Below are positions 44,726-52,991 of a DNA stretch of 64,000 nt, piece by piece; within the stretch, counting starts at the first letter, position 1, and each line of letters starts with the position of its first letter. The notes under the pieces are model-generated. The model was not told the origin of the DNA, searched no databases, and saw only the letters and a program-made list of their open reading frames with translations. The translations under genes and the position numbers were made by a program. Source of the DNA: Candidatus Obscuribacterales bacterium (GTDB lineage: Bacteria > Cyanobacteriota > Vampirovibrionia > Obscuribacterales > Obscuribacteraceae); contig JAHBVO010000001.1 of NCBI GenBank assembly GCA_019637435.1, positions 1,302,001 to 1,366,000 on the forward strand, in the 5' to 3' direction.

Positions 44726-47700
44726 TTATTTCTTCGGCTTCAGGGTACCGGACACTGATGTAATTGCATCATCAAGTCTGAAGTGCTTTCTAATGGCGTT
44801 ATTGACGTCCTCAACCGTGACTTTGTCCAAGTTGTCCGGATATAAATCGATGTAAGACATATCCACTCCAGCCAATTCATAGAAAGATAGGCGGCTGGCA
44901 ATGTGACGCGGTGAACGCAGGTAAACTGAGAAAACACCGCTCAGGTGCGACTTCTCGGTTTGTAGTTCCGTCTCTGTGATACCTTCCTTGAGGTAGTCTT
45001 TGACGATACCGGATACGATGTCTTGCGCCCGCTTCAGATTTTCCGGTGCCACGGAGAACTTAATCGTCCAGGGACCAAAATCTTTAGTTGGATCATCGAC
45101 CGACGACGAGATTCCGTAGCTGAGACCATACTTGTCGCGAACCGGAGCCAGGCGGCATGAGAAGCTGTCGTAGCCGAGCGCTGCGTTGCCGATGATGGTC
45201 GCAAAATATTCTTTAGACAATAAACTGACATCAACTGCCTTGCCTATTACGACATCGCAATTGGCTTTGTCCGGAATTTCGACATTGATCTGTTCAGCCT
45301 CTTTGATGGTGTTCAAATCCTTCGTAGAGATTCGAATCTCTTCTCGTTTTTCGCCGGCCCAGTCTTCAAAGTATTTGGCACAGAGTGACTTTGCTTCGTC
45401 TTCGGTTATCGCGCCCACCATTGAGAGCACGAAATTGCCAGGCGTGAAATGTTTGTCGTGAAATGCTTTCAGATCTTTTTGACCAATCGATTTCAATTCA
45501 GCAATCTGATCGTTGAAGTCTTTCTGATAGAAGCCTGTGGTCGGTTTGTACAGCGCTCTGAGAAAGGCATTCCAGCTCATATCTCCTGTGTCCGCCAGAT
45601 TCTCTTTCAGATCAGAGAGGCGGATGGTTTTTTCCAACTTCAATTCATCCGCAGGAAACTTAGGGTTGCGAATGGTGTCGGATACGATATCAATCAACTT
45701 ATCCAGATCTTCTTTCACGACTTGAGTGTCGAAGTCCGTCCAGAATGAACCGGAGGAAAACTCGAGACTTGTTCCCATGAATTCGAGTTCGTCAGCTAAC
45801 TGTTCCTTCGTGTATTTCTTCGAGCCTTTGTTGAGACCCTCAGCTACAAAGAATGGAACCTGGCTCTTTGTGATATCGCAGAAGTGGTCGCCGGCGTTCA
45901 AACGTCCCGAGATAGCAACGGTGGAGGTTCCCTCCAGGGGGAGAACGAGAACTGTCATGCCGTTTTCCAGCTTGAAACGCTTTACACGCTTGCCGATGTT
46001 GATCGTGTGTTTTTGTTTTGAACCGATCAGTTGCTTGATTTGCTCGGCCGATTCGCTGCCACCGTTAGCGGTGGCAGGCTGGCCATTTGAGGGGGCGGAA
46101 CTTGGTGCTTGTGAATCGCCTTTGCCGGTGGTTTCGCCTTCTTGTGGCTCTGCCGCCTGTTCCGTCGGTGTCTTACCTTCGCTTGTTTCGGGCTTGATTT
46201 CGTCCGGCGAAGGTGCCTTCGGTGAATCGCTTCCGCCTTTTGCAGGTTCTTCGCCCTCGGCGGCTTTTTTCTCGACGACGCCATCAGCAGTTTCTTTCCC
46301 TTCTGTTTTTTTGGGGAAATAGTAGCCGACCGTGCGATTGTCTTCGAAACAATGCGCATTTATGACAGACTTAACATCATCGTTTGTTACCTTCTCGATG
46401 TTGTTGGGATAGTCTACCCACCAGCGCCAGTTAGCGGCTGAAATCGCTTCCGTCAACTGTCCGGAGAGCCCCATCGGGTCTGCGATAGACAGGCGCAGTC
46501 CTTTGATGATTGATTGTTTTGCTTTGGACAATTCCTGGTCTGTTGCTCCTGTTTTTCCGAGTTTATTCAACTCATCGAGAATTGCAGCTTCCAACTTTTT
46601 CGGATCGACGCCGACGTTGCTTTGCGCCGAGACGACGAACAAACCCGGATCTTTCAACGAGTACGAGTAACATCCAACCTCTGATGCCAAGCCACTTTCG
46701 ACAAGACGTTTATAAAGCCGGCTGGAACGTTTCGAGCTGTCGCCCAAGATGGTCTGCACTATATCCAGTGCATAAGTTTCCTTGCTCAAGCACTCCGGTA
46801 TATGAAATCCGATCGTTACTCGCGGAAGGTCGATGCCTCGACGAACTGTAAAACGGCGCTCGCCTTCTTGTGGCGGTTCCGTCGTGTAGACCTTTGGATA
46901 TTCGTGAGGTGCCTTTTGAATTGAATTGAAGTTATCGGCAATGAGTTTTAACGCGTCCTTCGACTCGAAGTCTCCGATAATGATTAGAGTAGCGTTGTCC
47001 GGGTAGTAGAATTCGTCGTAGAAACGCTTGAGCCGCGCTGTTGGCACGCCTTCAACGTCAGATCGCCAACCGATTACCGGATGATGATACGGGTGCTCTT
47101 TAAATGCTGTCGAGAACAAATTATTTTCGAGCAGATCGGAAGGACTGTCTTCGCCTCGCTCGAGTTCATTTCTTACAACCGTCATCTCCGCCTGTCTATC
47201 CGATTCTCGGAGTAACAGGTTGCGTATGCGGTCGGCTTCTATTTTGATGCAGAGGTCTAAGTGCGCAGCCGGCACCATCTCGTAATAGTTTGTCCTGTCG
47301 TACCAGGTGGTCGCGTTATTGATACCGCCCACTTTTTTAAGAACGTCGTCGATTCCTGTTTTCTTCAGCGGATCAAATGTTGGTGTACCTTTGAACATCA
47401 TGTGTTCTAGGAAGTGAGTAGATCCTGTGTATCCAACAGCCTCGTTTCTCGAGCCGACGTGGTAAACGATCGTGGTGGCGACAACCGGTGTCTCATGCCT
47501 CTCGGCAAGAAGGACGCGCATGCCGTTCGCTTTGACCTTAAATTCGGCGATACCCTGGCTGGGCTCACCGACAGCCTCGATGCCGACTTCATCGAGGAAT
47601 GACTTTTCGACAGGAGTTGAAACGTTTGCTGCGATTTTCGACATGTCTTGTGTTGTCCTCGTATTTAATTTTTTTGCTTTCTTCGACGCTTTGTTTTTGT

Positions 47701-47854
47701 CCTTGACTGTTTCCGTCGGCAGCACTCTAAGTCCCGAGTATGGGTCCAGTCGGCTGCCCGCCGATGCTGGAGATGATGACGAGATAAGCAATGAAGCGGC
47801 GCCTAGCGCGGTCATTGTACGGACAAAGAGTGAGTGAGATTTGCCTCTGAACAA
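44726..47854 (-). CDS. Exported two-domain M16 zinc peptidase
   Basis: 1042 residues with a signal peptide (about 1-32). The N-terminal M16 half carries the inverted zinc motif HFLEH (147-151) and downstream Glu in VVRNELERGE. A Glu/Pro/Ser/Gly-rich linker (about 515-610) leads to a second, non-catalytic M16 half (FKLENGMTVLVLPLEGTSTV). This matches the PqqL/pitrilysin-like type where the halves clamp around peptides. It should degrade peptides or process proteins in the periplasm. Co-transcribed with the WG-TPR protein. A related but shorter M16 gene starts at 62575. Confidence 0.92.
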   Translation of the reverse strand: MFRGKSHSLFVRTMTALGAASLLISSSSPASAGSRLDPYSGLRVLPTETVKDKNKASKKAKKLNTRTTQDMSKIAANVSTPVEKSFLDEVGIEAVGEPSQGIAEFKVKANGMRVLLAERHETPVVATTIVYHVGSRNEAVGYTGSTHFLEHMMFKGTPTFDPLKKTGIDDVLKKVGGINNATTWYDRTNYYEMVPAAHLDLCIKIEADRIRNLLLRESDRQAEMTVVRNELERGEDSPSDLLENNLFSTAFKEHPYHHPVIGWRSDVEGVPTARLKRFYDEFYYPDNATLIIIGDFESKDALKLIADNFNSIQKAPHEYPKVYTTEPPQEGERRFTVRRGIDLPRVTIGFHIPECLSKETYALDIVQTILGDSSKRSSRLYKRLVESGLASEVGCYSYSLKDPGLFVVSAQSNVGVDPKKLEAAILDELNKLGKTGATDQELSKAKQSIIKGLRLSIADPMGLSGQLTEAISAANWRWWVDYPNNIEKVTNDDVKSVINAHCFEDNRTVGYYFPKKTEGKETADGVVEKKAAEGEEPAKGGSDSPKAPSPDEIKPETSEGKTPTEQAAEPQEGETTGKGDSQAPSSAPSNGQPATANGGSESAEQIKQLIGSKQKHTINIGKRVKRFKLENGMTVLVLPLEGTSTVAISGRLNAGDHFCDITKSQVPFFVAEGLNKGSKKYTKEQLADELEFMGTSLEFSSGSFWTDFDTQVVKEDLDKLIDIVSDTIRNPKFPADELKLEKTIRLSDLKENLADTGDMSWNAFLRALYKPTTGFYQKDFNDQIAELKSIGQKDLKAFHDKHFTPGNFVLSMVGAITEDEAKSLCAKYFEDWAGEKREEIRISTKDLNTIKEAEQINVEIPDKANCDVVIGKAVDVSLLSKEYFATIIGNAALGYDSFSCRLAPVRDKYGLSYGISSSVDDPTKDFGPWTIKFSVAPENLKRAQDIVSGIVKDYLKEGITETELQTEKSHLSGVFSVYLRSPRHIASRLSFYELAGVDMSYIDLYPDNLDKVTVEDVNNAIRKHFRLDDAITSVSGTLKPKK

Positions 47855-47953
47855 AACGTGGACTCCTTAAAAGTCTGCCGAAAGTAGCACTATATATGGT
47901 GCAGGAGCCGACTCACAGAATGAGCCGGCTCCGCTGAGTTTATCGCTGCAAGA

Positions 47954-48553
47954 CTAGTCTTGGTCTGCTGGTTTGTCTGAAGTCGAGGTTTCGCCGGACG
48001 GTGCATCCGTGGTCGAAGACGACTGTTTGGTTTTATCGCTCTTCTTGCCTTTTACGGCTTTCTTAGCGCCTTTGCCAAGCTCGTCAGCGCCCTTTTTAGC
48101 GCCTTTGCCTACTTCTTCGACCGCTTTCTCGGTGCCTTTGCCGACTTCTTCAGCACCTTCGGCTGCGTCTTTGACGCCCTTTTCTGTGCCTTTGCCGAGC
48201 TTCTCTACGCCCTTCTTGGTGCCGCGACCGATCGCTTCAGCGCCTTCTTTGGTTTTTTCGCCAACTTTCTTGACGCCCTTTGCAGTGCCTTTGCCGATGG
48301 CTTCAGCACCCTTCATGGTGTCCTCTGCTCCGGTCTTGATTGCTTTACCGGTGCCGGTTACAACCTTCTTGGTGCCTTTGCCGATGTCCTCGGCAGCCTT
48401 TTCGACTCCGCTGACAACTTTGTTTTTCTTCTTGGTGGCTTTGGTTTCGGTCGTTGTCGTCGACGTCACTGTCGTCGAGTCCGAAGCGTCCTGAGCGTTA
48501 GCCGCGAGTGAAGAGACTGCCAATACTAATGCGAGTGATAGAAAACGTTTTAC
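47954..48553 (-). CDS. Secreted Lys/Gly repeat protein
   Basis: 199 residues from the ATG at 48553, preceded by GGGGGG 6 bases away; 11 upstream codons are dropped because the signal peptide (MVKRFLSLALVLAVSSLAANA) starts here. The mature protein consists almost wholly of an 11-residue amphipathic repeat, about ten copies (IGKGTKKGVEK, LGKGTEKGVKD, VGKGAKKGADE), then a Lys/Ser/Thr tail. The 11-residue period resembles LEA- or apolipoprotein-like helices that bind membranes or stabilise proteins. The exact role is unknown; desiccation or envelope stress protection is a guess. Confidence 0.75.
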   Translation of the reverse strand, partial: VKRFLSLALVLAVSSLAANAQDASDSTTVTSTTTTETKATKKKNKVVSGVEKAAEDIGKGTKKVVTGTGKAIKTGAEDTMKGAEAIGKGTAKGVKKVGEKTKEGAEAIGRGTKKGVEKLGKGTEKGVKDAAEGAEEVGKGTEKAVEEVGKGAKKGADELGKGAKKAVKGKKSDKTKQSSSTTDAPSGETSTSDKPADQD

Positions 48554-48722
48554 CATTATTTCCCCCCTTATAGAGATAAAGGTCATTGTGTCAAAGTAAA
48601 ACCGTTTTCGCCACTTGAAAAGGGGCTACTTTAGCGTTTCTTCAATTAAACAGAATGCATCCTGATGTATTTTTAGGTGCGCCAATGCGGCGTACTTCTT
48701 TACGACTTCCGAGGGAAAAACG

Positions 48723-50141
48723 ATGTCACAAGTAGGAAGACGGCTCAGTCTGTCGGTCGGGATCGGTTTGTGCCTGGCTCTCACAACCAGTCTCAGCAGT
48801 GCTCTTGCAGCGGATGTTGACTACAAAGCCGCGGGCGCGGAAGCCACGAAAATACTTGGCGACTATCTGAAGATCGACACTACCGTTCCACCTGGCAACG
48901 AGAAAAAGGGCGCCGAGTTTCTCGCTGAGATTTTGAAGAAAAACGGCATCGAGGCACAAATTTTCGATACCGCACCGGGGCGGGCATGTGTTTATGCTCG
49001 GTTGAAGGGCAATGGCAAAAAACGTGGCGTGGTTCTTTTGAACCACATCGATGTTGTGCCGGCAAATCCTGCCGATTGGAAACACCCGCCGTTTTGCGGT
49101 GAAGTTTTTGACGGAGAGTTGTGGGGACGTGGTGCGCTCGACATGAAGGGCATGGGCATCATTGAACTGGAAGCCATGTTGATGATTAAAAAGAGTGGTA
49201 TCACTCTTGATCGCGACATTGTTTTCCTCGGTACTCCCGATGAAGAAGTTGGTGGCGAATTTGGTGCCGGTTGGATTAAGAAGAATAAGCCGGAACTTGT
49301 TAAGGACTGCGAGTTCCTTATCAACGAGGGCTTCATGATCGAGGCCGATAAAGACGGTAAGGCGAAGTACTGGGGAGTGAACTTTGCGGAGAAGAGCCCT
49401 CTGTGGTTGGAACTGACAGCAAAGGGACAAGCTGGTCATGCGTCAATGCCACTTCCAGGTTCCGCGACTAATAAGCTCGTGAAAGCGCTTCAGAAGTTGA
49501 ACGACGCCGGCCCGAATTTCAAAGTTCTTCCGCCGGTCGAAGAGTATTTTAAAAATGTCAGCACTCTTGAGGGCGGAGAGCTAAAGGACATATACGCGAC
49601 TGTGGCTGATTCTGTCAAAGACCCGGCAAAAGTGAAATTGATCATGGGCGATGTTTTGAAATCGTCGATGTTATACAACACAGTCTCACTCACGGTTTTG
49701 AAGGCTGGTTATAAAACGAATGTGATCCCCGGTGAGGCGACGGCTCAGCTTGATTGCCGAATCCTTCCCGGAGTGACCAAAGACGAAGTGGTTTCTTACG
49801 TGAAGAAAACCATCGACGATCCCACAATTGAAATCGGCGTTATCGAGTGGGAGCAAGCCGAGCCGTCGAAACTCGATACCGACCTGTTTAACTCAATCAA
49901 GAAGGTTGCCGCCGATGAGTTTCCGGGCATGCCTGTGGTACCGGTATTGGTGCCGTGGTTTACGGACTCTCACTGGTTCCGTGAGCTTGGACTCACCGCA
50001 TATGGTTTCGAACCTGTTGAGGTGGGACCGCAACACATGGCCACGATGCATGGCGTGGACGAGCGCATTCCTGTTAAGGGAATAGAAGATGGCGTTCGCC
50101 GTATGTACAAAATCCTGATGGATGTGGGCGGCGCAAAGTAG
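48723..50141 (+). CDS. Exported M20-family metallopeptidase
   Basis: 472 residues with a signal peptide (about 1-29, SALA site). M20 zinc ligands and catalytic residues are visible: H108 and D110 (LLNHIDVVP), D140 (GRGALDMKGMG), E174/E175 (TPDEEVGGEF), and the C-terminal ligand His near EPVEVGPQHMATMHGVDERI. The dimerisation lid lies in between. The layout matches the ArgE/DapE/carboxypeptidase-S group, cutting dipeptides or N-acyl amino acids in the periplasm. Its own promoter faces the Lys/Gly protein's promoter across a 170-base gap. Confidence 0.92.
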   Translation: MSQVGRRLSLSVGIGLCLALTTSLSSALAADVDYKAAGAEATKILGDYLKIDTTVPPGNEKKGAEFLAEILKKNGIEAQIFDTAPGRACVYARLKGNGKKRGVVLLNHIDVVPANPADWKHPPFCGEVFDGELWGRGALDMKGMGIIELEAMLMIKKSGITLDRDIVFLGTPDEEVGGEFGAGWIKKNKPELVKDCEFLINEGFMIEADKDGKAKYWGVNFAEKSPLWLELTAKGQAGHASMPLPGSATNKLVKALQKLNDAGPNFKVLPPVEEYFKNVSTLEGGELKDIYATVADSVKDPAKVKLIMGDVLKSSMLYNTVSLTVLKAGYKTNVIPGEATAQLDCRILPGVTKDEVVSYVKKTIDDPTIEIGVIEWEQAEPSKLDTDLFNSIKKVAADEFPGMPVVPVLVPWFTDSHWFRELGLTAYGFEPVEVGPQHMATMHGVDERIPVKGIEDGVRRMYKILMDVGGAK

Positions 50142-50147
50142 CACGAT

Positions 50148-50489
50148 TTAAAGTTGAATTTTCTCGATTCGACTCTTTCTTCTCGGCGATCTTTTTCTCG
50201 GTTTTTCGGCTTGTAATGCCCGACTCTGATTAAAGATTTCGCTATAAATCGCGGCGATTGAGGCGCTGATTTTGGGATCGAGGTTCTGGTTTTCGATTCG
50301 CGCGAGAATTTGTTGTTCGCGCGAATTGTCTTGAACAGCGATTCCTCTTAATTGTTTGACCTTACCAATGCGTCCGGCAAGGCGCATGCGTTTTTCCAGC
50401 AGCGCAATGATCGTCTCATCGATGCCGTCGATTTCGTTTCGCAGTAGATTCAGCGGGTCCGTATTATTTACTCGTGCTTCTTGTGTCAT
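50148..50489 (-). CDS. Chorismate mutase (AroQ class)
   Basis: 113-residue all-helical chorismate mutase that converts chorismate to prephenate, the branch point to Phe and Tyr. The AroQ pattern is clear: LRNEIDGIDETIIALLEKRM, AGRIGKVKQLRGIAV and DNSREQQILARI. The C-terminus carries a basic tail (RKRSPRRKSRIEK) not needed for the fold. It lies 56 bases downstream of DAHP synthase on the same strand and should respond to the same leader; enzymes of this class often pair with DAHP synthase for feedback control. Confidence 0.93.
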   Translation of the reverse strand: MTQEARVNNTDPLNLLRNEIDGIDETIIALLEKRMRLAGRIGKVKQLRGIAVQDNSREQQILARIENQNLDPKISASIAAIYSEIFNQSRALQAEKPRKRSPRRKSRIEKIQL

Positions 50490-50545
50490 TAATCTGGTCC
50501 TTAATCGTATTATGCCCTGAGTTCCTCAAATGAGTCGGAGCGTCC

Positions 50546-51448
50546 TTATGCCGCTGTCGTTCCTACGTTGCGTGCCGAGGATTGCAACGTTTGCGAAACG
50601 ACAAGCTCTTTCGCCGGTGCCGGTTTTGCAAGCGGAACCGTTCTTCCCACGGCTTGAGCGATTGGCTCGATCCGTTTCACCAGATCGCACATGTCCTGGA
50701 GCGACAGAGCTTGTCTGGCATCTGAAACCGACTCTTCCGGACGGGGGTGGCACTCAATCATGAGACCGTCAGCTCCGCAGGCGATGGCTGCGAGGGCGAG
50801 GTCCGGAACCAATTCGCGCTTTCCCGCAGCATGACTGGGGTCTACCACGACCGGTAGGTGCGTTAACTGTTTAAGCGCCACGACGGCGCCGAGGTCAAGG
50901 ACGTTTCTCGTAAACGAATCGAAGCTCCTGATGCCGCGTTCGCAGAGAATTACGTTGTGATTTCCTTCGCTCATGATGTATTCAGCTGCCATGATAAATT
51001 CTTCAATTGTGGCGCATAGACCGCGTTTCAAAATAACCGGTTTGCTCGCCCGACCGACCGCCTTGAGCAATTCGAAGTTTTGCATGTTGCGGCTGCCAAT
51101 CTGCAGCATGTCCACAATTGGATCCGCAACTTCGACATGACGCTCCGACATTACTTCCGTAACGGTTGGAAGCCCAGACGCGCGGGAGACTGCAGCCAGG
51201 ATTTCCAGACCTTCTTCGCGCATTCCCTGGAAAGCGTATGGCGAGGTTCTCGGTTTGAAAACGCCGCCTCTGATGCAGTTGACAGAGCCTTTCAGCGCTG
51301 AAGCCGATTGGGTCATCATATCCAGGTCCTCAACGGTGCAGGGACCGCCGACGATCAAGAGTTGCTTATCCCCAACGGATACGTTCGACGTAATTTCGAT
51401 CTTCGTCGTCTCGGTTCTTGTTCCTGCTAGTGCTAGTCTGGCATCCAT
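50546..51448 (-). CDS. aroF: 3-deoxy-7-phosphoheptulonate (DAHP) synthase
   Basis: 300 residues of the type I-beta (KdsA-like) DAHP synthase. It condenses PEP and erythrose 4-phosphate, the first step of the shikimate route. Signatures are LLIVGGPCTVED, CIRGGVFKPRTSPYAFQGM, PVILKRGLCATIEEF, PVVVDPSHAAGKRELV and GLMIECHPRPEES. There is no N-terminal ferredoxin-like regulatory domain (present in the Thermotoga type), so feedback may be at the RNA level. GGAG lies 10 bases before the ATG. Upstream are a Tyr-rich leader peptide and terminator; chorismate mutase follows. Confidence 0.96.
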   Translation of the reverse strand: MDARLALAGTRTETTKIEITSNVSVGDKQLLIVGGPCTVEDLDMMTQSASALKGSVNCIRGGVFKPRTSPYAFQGMREEGLEILAAVSRASGLPTVTEVMSERHVEVADPIVDMLQIGSRNMQNFELLKAVGRASKPVILKRGLCATIEEFIMAAEYIMSEGNHNVILCERGIRSFDSFTRNVLDLGAVVALKQLTHLPVVVDPSHAAGKRELVPDLALAAIACGADGLMIECHPRPEESVSDARQALSLQDMCDLVKRIEPIAQAVGRTVPLAKPAPAKELVVSQTLQSSARNVGTTAA

Positions 51449-51499
51449 GATTTGTTATCTCCTTCGATCTTTGTGTGTGTGAAAAATTCTGTGAAACGA

Positions 51500-51532
51500 A
51501 ACAGCCGGACTCCTTCTGGAAGTCCGGCTGTT
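51500..51532 (-). promoter_or_regulatory. 12-bp hairpin near the aroF start
   Basis: AACAGCCGGACT and its exact complement with a 9-base loop. The following T-tract is broken (TTTCGTTT), so it is a weak terminator at best; it may be a second attenuator or a stability element. Confidence 0.65.
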
Positions 51533-51650
51533 AGACGCATTTCGCGATCAACCTAGCGAGGACTTCCCCGAAGTGTCCGGCTTTGATAGTAATAATAAGT
51601 GCGTTGTTGAGACATTGTTGAAAAACCTTAGGTACTTTGCGTTTCGGGAA

Positions 51651-51681
51651 ATAAAAAACCGCAGTCGTCATAACTGCGGTT
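51651..51681 (-). terminator. Intrinsic terminator of the aroF attenuator
   Basis: On the minus strand AACCGCAGT pairs perfectly with ACTGCGGTT (7-base loop), followed by TTTTTTATTT. It starts 34 bases after the leader-peptide stop and about 200 bases before aroF. Confidence 0.88.
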
Positions 51682-51715
51682 CACCTGTCTGTTTGCTGCG
51701 CATCACATCGCTAGC

Positions 51716-51766
51716 TCACATCTGGTGAACCTCATCGTTGTGATAGTAGTAGTACTTGCGGGTCAT
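51716..51766 (-). CDS. Tyrosine-rich leader peptide (attenuator)
   Basis: 16-codon ORF encoding MTRKYYYYHNDEVHQM, with a GAGAGAG ribosome-binding site 6 bases before its ATG. Four consecutive Tyr codons (TAC TAC TAC TAT) sit at positions 5-8. In transcription attenuation, scarce charged tRNA stalls the ribosome on such codons and prevents terminator folding; an intrinsic terminator indeed follows 34 bases later, and aroF lies beyond. The sequence layout is seen directly; tyrosine sensing is inferred from the well-known trp/phe/his leader mechanism. Confidence 0.85.
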   Translation of the reverse strand: MTRKYYYYHNDEVHQM

Positions 51767-52004
51767 GCTTACTCTCTCGGGCGCCGCAGTCATTTAATCT
51801 GCGGCTTCGATTAACCTTAGCCACTCTACACTCGGAAGATGTGCCAAGTCAAGCAAAACTTTCCGGCGGTAACGTCATTGTTAACCATGTCCGTTTGAAA
51901 TGATTTCGACCAATAGGAAAATAGTAATTCACATCCATCTTATAGATGTCTAAGTTTAAAACTCTCGCTGTCTGATTTTAAATACTTCAAACTGTTCTTG
52001 CGGA

Positions 52005-52919
52005 TTAGCTCTCGTCACCATCTTCAGCACCCAGCTCGCTGAGGCGCTTCTTGAGCTCGTTTATGATTTCATTGCGAGCATTGAGGAGGTCCAGAAGGGC
52101 ATCATATTTGGTGCCATAAGAATCAACTTCGTTCTGCAGAATTGCATTAGTCAGAGCATTATTTTCGGCCTGCTCTTTGATTGCCTCGATTGCTACGACT
52201 AGCTGACGAATCAGGTCTCGCATATCCACGGCTGTGTTTTTGTGCGCGTTGCCGCTTGCGACATCATCGGCTATTCGCTGTAACCGCTTGGTCAACTTTT
52301 CGCATTTGCGAACATTGTGCTCGACCGTGTTAACGTCGGTATCATCGAAATCTTGAATTATCGCCATCCGCCGACGCACTTCCGCCTCGACTTCTTGTGC
52401 TGTAATGTTGTTGACGTGCATCGGACCTGCACAGATTTCTCGCCAGGGAGCTCCGGCAAGAGCTTGACGCACGATCACTTCGAAAACTTGCTCTCTGACC
52501 CCGGCCCCGTATTTGCCCTGACGATTGGCGTCCTGCTGCGGCGAATCCTTTGATGGTTTAAACAGCTTACCGAATTGGGGCAGATTGAACTTAGGTATGC
52601 CGCCTTCGCGAGGAGGTTCCTTGCTGCCAGGTTCTCTCGGTGTCTCTTTCTCTTCCGACGCCGTAGGTCGACCGGGCGGATCGGCAAAGTCTGGTAAGAC
52701 GCTGAACGGCGGCTCGATACGCGAGCCGTCAAAAGTACTTTCGAATCGGGAGTTGCAGAATCTGCAGACAGACGCCCCTGTTCTGATCATTTCGCGGCAC
52801 GATGGGCAAGGAGAAAACTGTGACGGGTCGATTCCACGTTGACAAAAGCGGCAAAGCGCGGCGCCCTTAGCGATTGTTTCGCTGCAGTGTGGGCAAGCCG
52901 TCGATTCGCGTTCGTTCAT
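52005..52919 (-). CDS. Double zinc-ribbon protein
   Basis: 304 residues from the ATG at 52919 (GAGG 10 bases upstream); the longer frame adds 19 basic residues of no clear value. Eight Cys form two ribbons: C9/C12 with C23/C26 and C38/C41 with C52/C55, repeats of the form CPxCxxxIxxGAxxCRFC. A disordered Pro/Lys linker (about 60-140) leads to a helical domain (MHVNNITAQEVEAEVRRRMA) and a C-terminal coiled coil (IEAIKEQAENNALTNAILQN). Probably a scaffold; last gene of a three-gene operon with a membrane protein and a TPR protein. Confidence 0.75.
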   Translation of the reverse strand: MNERESTACPHCSETIAKGAALCRFCQRGIDPSQFSPCPSCREMIRTGASVCRFCNSRFESTFDGSRIEPPFSVLPDFADPPGRPTASEEKETPREPGSKEPPREGGIPKFNLPQFGKLFKPSKDSPQQDANRQGKYGAGVREQVFEVIVRQALAGAPWREICAGPMHVNNITAQEVEAEVRRRMAIIQDFDDTDVNTVEHNVRKCEKLTKRLQRIADDVASGNAHKNTAVDMRDLIRQLVVAIEAIKEQAENNALTNAILQNEVDSYGTKYDALLDLLNARNEIINELKKRLSELGAEDGDES

Positions 52920-52991
52920 CACAACAGCCTCAAGTCTCAGTTTCAATCTTATTCCACGCCGTGATAATTTGCTCACGCTCTGTTGCTGAGC

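Larger units (their letters stand above)
51449..52004 (-). promoter_or_regulatory. aroF leader region with tyrosine attenuator
   Basis: 556 bases between the zinc-ribbon gene's end and aroF. In transcription order (minus strand) it has a hairpin GCCGCAG/CTGCGGC (51805-51799 with 51789-51783), a 16-codon leader peptide with four Tyr codons (51766-51716), an intrinsic terminator (51681-51651), and a 12-bp hairpin AACAGCCGGACT/AGTCCGGCTGTT (51532-51521 with 51511-51500) just before the aroF ribosome site. CTGCGG and CCGCAG recur in both hairpins, so alternative pairings are available. Confidence 0.8.

Noticed and set aside
47973..48494. A 173-codon plus-strand ORF opposite the Lys/Gly repeat protein
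   Set aside because: Pro/Leu/Ser-rich antisense of a repetitive gene that has its own signal peptide and ribosome site.
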